The notes under the pieces are model-generated. The model was not told the DNA's origin and did not search any database. It saw only the letters and a program-made list of their open reading frames with translations. DNA of 64,000 nucleotides from JALJPB01 sp963933115 (GTDB taxonomy: Bacteria; Pseudomonadota; Gammaproteobacteria; Enterobacterales; Alteromonadaceae): the NCBI GenBank assembly GCA_963933115.1, contig CAWVSL010000007.1:1-64000 (forward strand), read 5' to 3'. Position numbers and translations under genes: made by a program. This document shows, piece by piece, positions 8,689 through 17,428 of this stretch (position 1 is its first letter; every line of letters starts with the position of its first letter).

Positions 8689-8722
8689 AAAAAAAAAGCG
8701 AACACTTTAAATGTTCGCTTTT
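8689..8722 (-). terminator. Terminator of putA
   Basis: An 8-bp stem (AGCGAACA 8697-8704 with TGTTCGCT 8712-8719) has a 7-nt loop and, on the minus strand, is followed by nine T. It lies about 20 bases past the putA stop. Confidence 0.85.
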
Positions 8723-8741
8723 ATAAAGGTTAGATAAACCG

Positions 8742-11700
8742 TTAATCCTCTTCTATTAACGTCATAAGTGATGTGTTACCACCAGAAGCTGTGGTATCAA
8801 TACTAATCGTTTTCTCTGTTACCAAACGTTGAATTAGATTATCAAAATATTCTGAGCTGATGACTGGTAATATTGCGCCTGCTCGCTCGGCCAATTTATC
8901 ACTGATATAATGTTTGCGGTCACAATTACTATCAACTACAACTCCTGATAATTTAGGGTGGGCAAGCATGGTTGATAAATGACTTAACCTAGCTACTTGA
9001 AAAACATTTTTATCAGCACCCGTGGCAATAAACTTATCTCTAAATGCTAAAGCTTCATCATAAAACAAGTCAGAAACAACAATAATGACAGTATTGCCGG
9101 TTGCTAATGCGGTTACGATAGAAAGCACCCAAAAGTGAAAGCTAGCTTTTTGATCAGCAAAACAAATGATATTACCCCGGTTTTCCAAGTAGATAATATT
9201 AGACTCACCCGTTGGCCCTGGTAACACTTGTGGTTTTTTCAAACGTTTTTCAATATCAATTAATTGTGAACGCGCCGCCGTTAGGGTGTAGTTTAAATCG
9301 TCTGCCAAATCATCGACAATATCAACATGAGCAATTTTTGCCAATAACTGACGAACACAAGAAATACGGGTGTTTAACTCAGTTAAACGCCAGTCTTTTT
9401 CTGCTGCATTGGCCTTAGTCATAAACAAAACAGCTTCTGTTTGTGATTTTTTGTCGCCAACTAAAGCTTGTGCTTGTGATGGTAATACATTAAATTTTTC
9501 GGCATTAGGAGTAGCTTTTTCTTTAACTAAACGAGTTAGATAATTTGGTCCACCTGCTTTTGGACCTGTACCAGAAAGACCACGACCACCAAAGGGTTGA
9601 ACGCCAACGATAGCGCCAATCATATTGCGGTTGATATAAACATTACCGGCACGCGATAATTTGGCCAAATCAAAAGCACGATGCTCAATACGAGTATGAA
9701 TACCCATGGTTAAACCAAAACCTGTACCGTTAATGTTATCAACAACAGTCTCGATTTCATTACCTTTAAAACGAATAATATGAACACAAGGACCAAAGAC
9801 TTCCTGCTTTAAGACATCAATATTGTTAATTTCATAAAGTCTAGGTGCAAAGAAAAAATGTTCATTGTCTGAGACTTCATCAGAAATATCGCACTGATAT
9901 AATAACTTGCCGTTAGTTTTCATATATTCAGTGTGCGCATTAAGAGAATCTAATGCTTTTTGATCAATCACAGGTCCAATATCAGTGCTTAAGTTGGCCG
10001 GATTACCCACATGTAATTCGGCTAATGCACCTTTAAGCATATTTATAACATTATCGGCTATATCTTCCTGTAGATATAAAACTCGTAGGGCTGAACAACG
10101 TTGACCTGCTGATTGGAAACCAGAAGAGATAACATCATCGACTACTTGTTCTGGTAAGGCAGTGGAGTCAACTATCATGCAATTTTGACCACCGGTTTCA
10201 GCAATAAATGGGACTTGATCACCACCACGTTCAGCTAAAGTTTGCGAAATTTTTGTACCGGTTTCAGTAGAGCCCGTAAACATAACTGTTTGAATTCTAC
10301 TGTCAGGCACAATAACACTACCCACTTGACTTCCACGGGCAATAACTGCTTGCACTACGCCTTCAGGTAAACCCACAGATTTCATCAATTCAATAGCGCG
10401 TAACGCAATTAAACTGGTTTGCTCTGCTGGTTTTGCTAATACTGTGTTACCCGTCGCAATGGCTGCAGCAACTTGGCCTAAAAATATCGCCAATGGAAAG
10501 TTCCAAGGGCTAATACATAACACCACACCACGAGGTTCTAGGCGTTCATCTTTAGCCAGTTCTATTGCGCGAGCTGCGTAATAGCGACAAAAGTCAACGG
10601 CTTCTCGAACTTCATCAATACCATCTTGGGCAACTTTACCTGCTTCTTTAATACACAAAGCAATAAGCTCGTCCATGTGACGTTCTAATATATCGCTAAT
10701 ACGGTACAGTAACTCAGCTCTTTCTAATACAGGGGTTTGTGACCAAGATGTGAATGCCGTTTCGGCAGTCTCGATCATTTCAAACATATCATCTTTAGTA
10801 TGATGATGATGAAAGCCAATAATTTCGCTATGGTTCGCTGGATTTAATACCGCATTTGAACCCTCTGGCAGATCACTTTTATTAAGTAAGTGTTCAGTAA
10901 CCCAGCTATCTAATGAAAATTTCAACGGAGTAATTTCATTAATATCAGTTAAGTCTAAGCCTTTAGAATTATCTCGGCCCGCGCCAACTTTGTCATAATA
11001 AAGAGCAATAGGTTTGATTATTTGTTTATTATATTTATCTTTTAAACGCTGTGTTTTTTCTACTGGGTCTTCAAGTAACGACTCAACTGGCTTTGACTCA
11101 TCAACAATCGCATTAACAAAAGAAGAGTTAGCACCATTTTCTAATAAGCGGCGTACTAGGTATGCCAATAGGTCTTCATGATGGCCCACTGGTGCGTAAA
11201 TACGGCATTGAATACCCTCATCACTGACAATTTGGTCATATAAAGAATCGCCCATACCATGCAAACATTGAAATTCAAAACCTTCTTTATCATCACCCGC
11301 AAGCTCAACGATAGTTGCCGCTGTGTAGGCATTATGAGTAGCAAATTGAGGATAAATAGAGTCTCTATAATCTAATAATTTATTGGCACAAGCGTGATAA
11401 GACACATCAGTAGACGACTTTCGAGTGAACACGGGAAAATCAGTATGCCCATCTTTTTGGGCATTTTTTATTTCAGTGTCCCAGTAAGCGCCTTTTACCA
11501 AGCGCACCATCATTTTCCGGTTAACGCGCAACGTTAAATCACGTAACCAGTCAACCACACAGATAGCACGTTTCTGGTAAGCTTGTAATGCCATACCAAA
11601 GCCATCCCAGTCGGCTAATTCATCGTCACTAAATACCGCTTCAATAACATCGAGGGATATATCTAATCGTTCAGACTCTTCTGCATCAACAGTCAAACCA

Positions 11701-12566
11701 ATATTGTAGCTTTTAGCTTGTAAACAAAGGGCTTTAAGTTTTGGAACAATTTCAGCCATTACGCGTGTTTTATGAGTAAATTCATAGCGTGGATGTATAG
11801 CAGAAAGTTTCACTGAAATACCAGGAACTTTTCTAGGATCGTTTTTACCTGAAGTACGTGCAACAGTGCCTATTGTTTTTATAGCATCTTGATAAGATTT
11901 AAAATAACGATCAGCATCATTCATATTGCGAGCACCTTCACCAAGCATGTCGTATGAATACACGTAGCCTTGTTGCTCTTTAGTCGCCGCACGTTCAGTT
12001 GCCGCAACAATGGTTTCACCCATAACAAACTGCTGGCCCATAATTTTCATAGCAAAGTTCATCGACTTTCGAATAACGGGTTCACCTAAGCGACCAATTG
12101 TTCTTTTCAAGAGACTAAAGCTTTCTTGTTTTCGTTTATCTGCATATTCGACCATAGAACCTGTGATCAATAAACCCCATGAAGAGGCATTAACGAAAAG
12201 AGAATCACTGCTACCCAGATGGGTACTCCATTGGCCTTGAGAAATTTTGTCACGAATTAAAACGTCTTGGGTATGCTTATCAGGTACACGTAATAATGCT
12301 TCGGCTAAACACATCAGTACTACACCTTCTTCACTAGAAAGTGAATATTCGTTTAATAGGGCATCTATCGCACCTTTACCTGCTTGGTCTTGACGAATTT
12401 TCAAAACCATTTTTCGTGCTCTTTCCCAAGCTCGACTTCTGGCACTGACGTTAACTTCGGCTGCCGGTAAGATGTGATCTACGGCGACATTTTCATCGAT
12501 ACGATAAAATTCACGAATTTTCTGACGTAATGGACAGTCAGCGATAAACGAGTCATTAAAAAGCAT
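8742..12566 (-). CDS. putA: Bifunctional proline dehydrogenase / P5C dehydrogenase PutA
   Basis: 1274-residue PutA, oxidising proline to P5C with FAD and then glutamate semialdehyde to glutamate with NAD+. The proline dehydrogenase barrel spans roughly residues 90-480 and has the RLVKGAYWDTEIKNAQ signature. The aldehyde dehydrogenase half, roughly 560-1040, has CISPWNFPLAIFLGQ, FTGSTETG and the catalytic-Cys motif GQRCSALR. A C-terminal domain follows. E. coli PutA (1320 residues) begins with a ribbon-helix-helix DNA-binding domain. Here the protein opens MLFNDSFIADCPLRQKIRE, so that domain is absent and the enzyme should not repress its own gene. GAGG before the ATG supports the start. The Lrp-family gene downstream is the likely regulator. 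Glutamate produced can feed the NAD-glutamate dehydrogenase at 21-26 kb. Confidence 0.97.
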   Translation of the reverse strand: MLFNDSFIADCPLRQKIREFYRIDENVAVDHILPAAEVNVSARSRAWERARKMVLKIRQDQAGKGAIDALLNEYSLSSEEGVVLMCLAEALLRVPDKHTQDVLIRDKISQGQWSTHLGSSDSLFVNASSWGLLITGSMVEYADKRKQESFSLLKRTIGRLGEPVIRKSMNFAMKIMGQQFVMGETIVAATERAATKEQQGYVYSYDMLGEGARNMNDADRYFKSYQDAIKTIGTVARTSGKNDPRKVPGISVKLSAIHPRYEFTHKTRVMAEIVPKLKALCLQAKSYNIGLTVDAEESERLDISLDVIEAVFSDDELADWDGFGMALQAYQKRAICVVDWLRDLTLRVNRKMMVRLVKGAYWDTEIKNAQKDGHTDFPVFTRKSSTDVSYHACANKLLDYRDSIYPQFATHNAYTAATIVELAGDDKEGFEFQCLHGMGDSLYDQIVSDEGIQCRIYAPVGHHEDLLAYLVRRLLENGANSSFVNAIVDESKPVESLLEDPVEKTQRLKDKYNKQIIKPIALYYDKVGAGRDNSKGLDLTDINEITPLKFSLDSWVTEHLLNKSDLPEGSNAVLNPANHSEIIGFHHHHTKDDMFEMIETAETAFTSWSQTPVLERAELLYRISDILERHMDELIALCIKEAGKVAQDGIDEVREAVDFCRYYAARAIELAKDERLEPRGVVLCISPWNFPLAIFLGQVAAAIATGNTVLAKPAEQTSLIALRAIELMKSVGLPEGVVQAVIARGSQVGSVIVPDSRIQTVMFTGSTETGTKISQTLAERGGDQVPFIAETGGQNCMIVDSTALPEQVVDDVISSGFQSAGQRCSALRVLYLQEDIADNVINMLKGALAELHVGNPANLSTDIGPVIDQKALDSLNAHTEYMKTNGKLLYQCDISDEVSDNEHFFFAPRLYEINNIDVLKQEVFGPCVHIIRFKGNEIETVVDNINGTGFGLTMGIHTRIEHRAFDLAKLSRAGNVYINRNMIGAIVGVQPFGGRGLSGTGPKAGGPNYLTRLVKEKATPNAEKFNVLPSQAQALVGDKKSQTEAVLFMTKANAAEKDWRLTELNTRISCVRQLLAKIAHVDIVDDLADDLNYTLTAARSQLIDIEKRLKKPQVLPGPTGESNIIYLENRGNIICFADQKASFHFWVLSIVTALATGNTVIIVVSDLFYDEALAFRDKFIATGADKNVFQVARLSHLSTMLAHPKLSGVVVDSNCDRKHYISDKLAERAGAILPVISSEYFDNLIQRLVTEKTISIDTTASGGNTSLMTLIEED

Positions 12567-12930
12567 ATTTTTGCCCTCAAAATTGTTAAATAGCCACTTG
12601 ATACTATTTAATTACAGTTATAATTACAATAGGATTTATGAGCGCATTTTAGACAGTAAATAACAGAATGTGCTGGTTAATTTTGGCTTTTAACCATTTT
12701 AAATACTGGGCATTTATAAAAAAACCATAGAAAAAACTTTATCCTATAAATTTCGAACCAATAGGCTTAAACTTGAAATAAAATTTAAATTAAGATGAAA
12801 TGATGCTTATAACACGAGTCCTTTATTTTGGTACCATAACACAAAGTAAATACATTTTAACAACCAACCGTTAAAGCGATAAGTCAAAATTAAAACTTAA
12901 ATAAAGGTTAGTAAAACTGAGCTATACAAT
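12567..12930. other. putA upstream region
   Basis: AT-rich noncoding DNA holding the putA promoter. Close to the gene, on the minus strand, the octamer TGTAATTA occurs twice in near tandem (around 12613-12632), a pattern compatible with an AT-rich Lrp-type site. I cannot fix the promoter. Confidence 0.35.
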
Positions 12931-12955
12931 AAAAAAAACCGCTCAAAAGCGGTTT
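12931..12955 (-). terminator. Terminator of the M28 peptidase gene
   Basis: An 8-bp stem (AAACCGCT 12936-12943 with AGCGGTTT 12948-12955) has a 4-nt loop, followed on the minus strand by a T tract. A second AAGCGGTTT copy just beyond it could offer an alternative pairing. Confidence 0.8.
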
Positions 12956-12986
12956 GAAAGCGGTTTAAAAGTTATGAGGTGTAAGT

Positions 12987-14660
12987 TTATTTCATCATCT
13001 TGTCTCTTATTTTTTTAAACTCTGTACCCTCACGCCAGTTTGGGTACTCAGGAAGAGTATTAGACTCAAACGCTTCCTGAGGGTTACCTAATAAATAGCC
13101 CAGTTCAAATAAAATCTGTAACTCAGCCACCATAGTCTTCCAGCTCCATCCATCATTGTACTCATCACAAGTTTGGTGATAACATTTTGCTATTAGTGCT
13201 TTTACCTTTTCATTGACCTTTATTTGATTATCATTTAACAACATTGATCCCCCACTTGCTTTTAATGCTGGTACACCTTTTTTAGCTAAACTAAAGTGAT
13301 CCGAGCGATAATAATAACCACGTTCGGGAGTTTGTTCAGGCGTTAATTTTCTATTTTGACGTTTAGCGGCAACAGATAAATAATCTTCTAATTGTGATTT
13401 ACCAAAACCGACAACTGTTATGTCCTTTTTAAGACCACTAATATCTAAGCTGTCCATATTGATTAAACCAATAATTTTATTTAAAGGAATAGTCGGATGA
13501 TTCGCATAATAGCGAGAGCCTAAACGGCCCTGCTCTTCAGCTGTTACCGCAATAATTGTGATTGAGCGGTCCGGTGTTTTATTCAAGGTTTTAAATGCGT
13601 TGGCAATATGTATTAGACCAGCAGTACCGGTAGCATTGTCATGAGCACCATTATAAATTTCTTCTTTACCATCAACAATCGTTGAGCCAAGATGATCCCA
13701 ATGTGCCATATAGACAACATGTTCATCACTACTTTTTGTCCCTTCAATCATCGCAATCACATTATTAGAGGTAGACTCAACAATTTCATTTTTCACTTTA
13801 ATTGAAGCCGTCAAATTAAGTGGGAATGCTCTAAAACCTTGGTGAGCTGCTTGCTGCTTTACTATTTCAAAATCATGACCTGCTTTTTTTAATAACTCTG
13901 TAGCTTTTTCGTAGCTTATCCACATTTCCACGTCAATAGCAGGTTCATTAACTTCTCTTGCGGGTAAATGGTATTGAGCTCCTGTCCAGCTGCTTTCAAT
14001 GACATTCCAACCATAACTGGCAGGCTTTGTTTCATGAATAATAATAGCTCCTGAAGCTCCTTGTCTTGCTGCTTCTTCATATTTATAGATCCAACGGCCG
14101 TAATACGTCATGGTATTACCTTCAAACAGAATAGAGTTTTGTCTGCCATAGCCCGGGTCATTCACCAAAATCACGACTGTCTTACCTTTAACATCTATAT
14201 CTTGATAATCGTTCCATTGATACTCTGGCGCATTGATACCATAACCAACAAAAACTAAATCTGAATCATTCAAACTCAAATGTGGTTTTGTTTTTCTCGA
14301 GCTAGCAACAAAGTTTTTAGGATACTCAAAATCAATATCTGCAATTTCAAGTGACGTTTGAGGTGTACTAATGATAGAAACCATAGGGACCGCTTGTAAA
14401 TAACTATCATCGTTTCCTGGCGACAAACCTAATCTTTTAAATTCATTCACTAACAAACTTGTTGTTAGCTGCTCACCAACTGTTGATGGCTCTCGACCAG
14501 CAAACTGATCAGAGGCTAGCGTTTTGACATGACTTTTTATTTTTTCAGCGTTAAAAGACCAATAAGCCTCATTAAAATTATCACTTTTTTCAAAAGCACT
14601 GACAACACCAGCAAATGACAGTAATGAAGCACCTAATGTCACTAATAAATTTTTATTCAT
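12987..14660 (-). CDS. Secreted M28-family zinc metallopeptidase
   Basis: 557-residue exported peptidase. A Sec signal peptide (MNKNLLVTLGASLLSFAGVVSAF) is followed by the first half of the M28 fold, which carries an inserted PA-like domain (about residues 130-270, with GYGINAPEYQWNDYQ and KGKTVVILVNDPG). The co-catalytic zinc site includes HWDHLGS (His and the bridging region), an Asp in NGAHDNATG, the catalytic Glu pair in TAEEQGRLGS, an Asp in LINMDSLDISG and a late His in YRSDHFSLAKKG. The family contains aminopeptidases and glutamate carboxypeptidase-like enzymes, so the exact specificity is uncertain. It probably trims peptides in the periplasm or outside the cell. It is a single-gene unit with its own terminator. 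Confidence 0.93.
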   Translation of the reverse strand: MNKNLLVTLGASLLSFAGVVSAFEKSDNFNEAYWSFNAEKIKSHVKTLASDQFAGREPSTVGEQLTTSLLVNEFKRLGLSPGNDDSYLQAVPMVSIISTPQTSLEIADIDFEYPKNFVASSRKTKPHLSLNDSDLVFVGYGINAPEYQWNDYQDIDVKGKTVVILVNDPGYGRQNSILFEGNTMTYYGRWIYKYEEAARQGASGAIIIHETKPASYGWNVIESSWTGAQYHLPAREVNEPAIDVEMWISYEKATELLKKAGHDFEIVKQQAAHQGFRAFPLNLTASIKVKNEIVESTSNNVIAMIEGTKSSDEHVVYMAHWDHLGSTIVDGKEEIYNGAHDNATGTAGLIHIANAFKTLNKTPDRSITIIAVTAEEQGRLGSRYYANHPTIPLNKIIGLINMDSLDISGLKKDITVVGFGKSQLEDYLSVAAKRQNRKLTPEQTPERGYYYRSDHFSLAKKGVPALKASGGSMLLNDNQIKVNEKVKALIAKCYHQTCDEYNDGWSWKTMVAELQILFELGYLLGNPQEAFESNTLPEYPNWREGTEFKKIRDKMMK

Positions 14661-14886
14661 ATTCTAAATGCTTCCTATTATTTTCTAAGCTATTTAAAGA
14701 AAAAGTAGCTCTCCTATTTAAACCCAATATGTAAGCTATCTCCTCAGTTACAGCAACCAATTAAAGTTAACAAATACGAGAAGACAATACAAAAGAATAA
14801 GGAAGATAGTAAATTGCAGGTTAACACTGGCTTTATTAGTTATTAATTAAAAAGTATAAAAAAATAGTGTGGTTTGGATGAGAGGC

Positions 14887-15823
14887 TTATCTTATAGCCC
14901 AATGTTTGACTTTTTGCTCAGTTAAAAAAGATTCGGCGTACTACCTTGCATTAATGCCAAAGTCGCTAAGATACCGGCTTGAATGCATTGTGGTGCAACA
15001 ACTGTCATTGAATGTGGAGCATTATCAATGGGCCAACCTGTTTGCCCATTTAATATGTGGCTATAACGTTTACCTTCTTTTAATAAAAAACGATTAGCGT
15101 CACCACTGGTGGCTAAAGCCCCTTTTAATAAAGAAACGATTACCGTTTTGGTTTTATGTTTACCTGTGCTCTTATCAAACAGTCCTGGATACTCAATACC
15201 AACTTGCCACGTTTGATTATTATTGCGTGGTGACGTTGCGGCTAAATCACCACCTAGGTTAACCAACACCGGACATTTGGTTATACCTTTTGCTATTATT
15301 ATAGCCTTATCAACAGCATATTCTTTACCAATACCACCAAAATCTAATTCCATTCTCTGGGTCAAGGTGATTTGGTATTGATCATAGACAATTTTGTGCC
15401 AGCCAATATAAGTTAAACAAGTGTTAACTTGCTTTTTAGTCGGTATATTATCACTACCATCAAATGACCACACTTTTCTCAAAACGCCAGATGTTAGATC
15501 AAAAACCCCATCGCTGAGTTGATAGCATTGCTCGGCAAAGTTGAGTAAAAGAAAGGTTTCTTGATCGATCGGGACAGATTTTCCAGCACTACCATTAATT
15601 TGACTGCAAGCACTAGAAGCAGAATAACGGCTGTATTTATCTTCTATACGCCAAACTTCATTGGCAATCGATAGACCAAGCTTATTGGCTAATGTGCTGA
15701 GTGACTTTCAATAAGGACTTCGCAAGGACTGGCCATGGCATTAAAACTGATGCAATAACCGTCCTTTCGAGCACTTAGTTCTATTTTTTTGCTATTTTTA
15801 CTCGCTGTCGTTTTTGTGTTCAC
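14887..15823 (-). pseudogene. apbE: apbE-like FAD:protein FMN transferase, broken by two frameshifts
   Basis: ApbE transfers FMN from FAD onto a Ser/Thr of exported target proteins. Three frames must be joined to rebuild it. A 5' part starts at a GTG at 15821-15823 (VNTKTTASKN, then ISFNAMASPCEVLIE). The first break is at about 15689-15712, where the original frame meets TAG. The main part (open at 14922-15482 and back to the first break) carries RIEDKYSRYSASS, GVFDLTSGVL, MELDFGGIGKEYAVDKA, LVNLGGDLA and LATSGDANRF. A second break near 14935-14945 follows LALMQGST; in the next frame the family-like C-terminus AESFLTEQKVKHWAIR ends at 14887. Nearly all conserved motifs survive, so inactivation is recent or one break is a sequencing error. 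It is the last gene of the thioredoxin-DUF4266-DUF3570 cluster and starts about 25 bases after the DUF3570 stop. Confidence 0.85.
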
Positions 15824-15848
15824 ACTTAACTCTTTTAACGTACTTCAA

Positions 15849-17180
15849 TTAAAACGAATAGCTTACTTGCGCTATAATCGCATTAATCGTTGGGTAAAGT
15901 TCTTCACTTGCCAGCACCCCTGGTGCATCAAAGCCTGCATCTTTCGGTGCTTGGTGGTAATATTCAAGTCTGAATGATAACTCTTGCCCCTTGTTAATCA
16001 GCATGCCATATTTTAAACCTAGGGTATAAGCCGTCATCTCGCCAATACGATAATCTGCACTGGCAAATTCTAGCCTTTGGCCTTGGGATTCAAAATTACT
16101 TTCCATTAAAAAAGGTCTATAAAAGTCAGCAGCACTTTGTTGATAATATCTAAAATGAGGCTGGATATAACTACCATCACCCAATGGAATCCGAAAGCGA
16201 GTGTCAATAGTATGCGAATTGATAGACCAATCATCCCACATATAGCGATAAGAGAGATCTAACACTGTAGTCTCAAAATGATACATTGACTGAATATAAG
16301 CACTTTGCTTTATCCGTTGATCAGGCCGGTTTTCATAAACATAATTTTGTGCCAAGCCACCAAAATTTACCACACTAATAATTTTAAAAGGGTCGATTAA
16401 GTAACCCTCAACCAGTGCGTATGAATAATTAAATTGCATAATCATTTGTCGGTTTATCACTTGAGTAAAACCCAACAGTAAATCTGTCGTTGTTTTATCA
16501 TCTTCACTACCAATACGTGTTTGGCCAAAGTTATCATCCCAACTTGGTGCGCTACTGTCGCCAATTAACATCGAAGCAAAGGGTTTAGTTATTCCACCTT
16601 CAGGGGTAAACGTATCTTGAAAGTAACTAGCGCCAATCGAAAAAGTTGTATTTTTTTTATTAAAATCAATCGCAATATTGCCATTTAACCCTAGCGAAAG
16701 GTAATCATATTCTTTTGATATATGCACACCACCGCTAGCGTTATAATCAGAGGCTATTGATTGAGTCCATTGAGCGTTTAATTGAACGCGAGTATCATGA
16801 AAAGTATCATCAAGTGGGGTCTCCCCTGCTGAAACATCATATTGCCCCTTACCCGATGGCCGACTAAAGGTTTGTACGTTTGGCTGTGCAACAGCACCAT
16901 TAGCTGAAGCTCCCGTTAATGCATCAATGGTTAATTTAAGATTTAAAATTTCTTCATCTTCAAAAGTTTTTGTCGCGCTTAAAATGACTTCACCTGCTGA
17001 AACTCGATCCACTTCACTGTAAAGTAAAAAGGCGGTATCAAAATCCCAACTGTCTTCATCAGAACTATCAGCTTGTGCTCCACCACTAAAAAGTGCGGTT
17101 GTTGCAAGGGTTAATAACGCTTTAATATTATTTTTTCTCACTGACTTTTTATCTTGATTTGTGCGCGTACTTAATTGCAT
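15849..17180 (-). CDS. DUF3570 outer-membrane beta-barrel with an ApbE-type flavinylation motif
   Basis: 443-residue DUF3570 protein. A twin-basic, hydrophobic N-terminus ending near GGAQADS looks like a Sec signal peptide. Alternating aromatic strands and a terminal YPTINAIIAQVSYSF (C-terminal Phe) mark an outer-membrane beta-barrel. Residues 86-92 read DALTGAS, which fits the D-x-x-(S/T)-G-A-(T/S) signature ApbE modifies with FMN; Ser92 would be the acceptor (codon 16905-16907). I chose the ATG at 17180 over an in-frame TTG at 17186 because GGAGG (17187-17191) lies 6 bases before it. That ribosome site is made from Gly codons of the upstream DUF4266 gene, whose end overlaps by 10 bases, so translation is coupled. 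Function is unknown. I infer a flavin-bearing surface redox protein. Confidence 0.85.
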   Translation of the reverse strand: MQLSTRTNQDKKSVRKNNIKALLTLATTALFSGGAQADSSDEDSWDFDTAFLLYSEVDRVSAGEVILSATKTFEDEEILNLKLTIDALTGASANGAVAQPNVQTFSRPSGKGQYDVSAGETPLDDTFHDTRVQLNAQWTQSIASDYNASGGVHISKEYDYLSLGLNGNIAIDFNKKNTTFSIGASYFQDTFTPEGGITKPFASMLIGDSSAPSWDDNFGQTRIGSEDDKTTTDLLLGFTQVINRQMIMQFNYSYALVEGYLIDPFKIISVVNFGGLAQNYVYENRPDQRIKQSAYIQSMYHFETTVLDLSYRYMWDDWSINSHTIDTRFRIPLGDGSYIQPHFRYYQQSAADFYRPFLMESNFESQGQRLEFASADYRIGEMTAYTLGLKYGMLINKGQELSFRLEYYHQAPKDAGFDAPGVLASEELYPTINAIIAQVSYSF

Positions 17181-17389
17181 CCGCAACCTCCACCACCAAA
17201 ACCTTTGCCCCCACTTGATGCTTCTTTACTAAAATATATGTGGTCGTCTAATGCATTATCAACAGGAGATGACGTCAATGACATTTCATCTTTAGCTAAT
17301 AAATCGCGTTCCCAAGGTTCGACACCTAAACTAGAACACCCAGAGGTGAGAATAGTTGCAATAATTAACGAAATAGTTTGTTTTTTCAT
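17171..17389 (-). CDS. DUF4266 lipoprotein with Gly-rich Cys-Gly-Cys tail
   Basis: 72-residue lipoprotein of the DUF4266 type. The signal peptide ends in a lipobox (LTSGC) with the lipidated cysteine at position 18. A conserved WERDLLAKDEM segment follows, then DDHIYFSKEA, and the protein ends in a glycine run with a Cys-Gly-Cys-Asn terminus (C69, C71). The tail resembles a flexible metal- or thiol-reactive arm. A good AGGAGG lies about 11 bases before the ATG. The gene follows the thioredoxin-like gene by 39 bases and overlaps the DUF3570 gene, so the three form one transcript. The molecular role is unknown. The neighbourhood suggests a partner or accessory of the DUF3570 barrel whose thiols are kept reduced by the thioredoxin-like protein. 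Confidence 0.82.
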   Translation of the reverse strand: MKKQTISLIIATILTSGCSSLGVEPWERDLLAKDEMSLTSSPVDNALDDHIYFSKEASSGGKGFGGGGCGCN

Positions 17390-17428
17390 AAGTTGTTACT
17401 CCTCCTAAACATTACTATGTTGCTCATG

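Noticed and set aside
9212..9418. Plus-strand open frame inside putA
   Set aside because: It lies fully opposite conserved PutA sequence and has no supporting signal.
14906..15097. Plus-strand open frame opposite the apbE remnant
   Set aside because: It is a shadow of the coding frame. The minus strand shows clear ApbE motifs.
17175..17408. Plus-strand proline-rich open frame opposite the DUF4266 gene
   Set aside because: The proline run mirrors the glycine codons of DUF4266. The minus strand has the lipobox and ribosome site.
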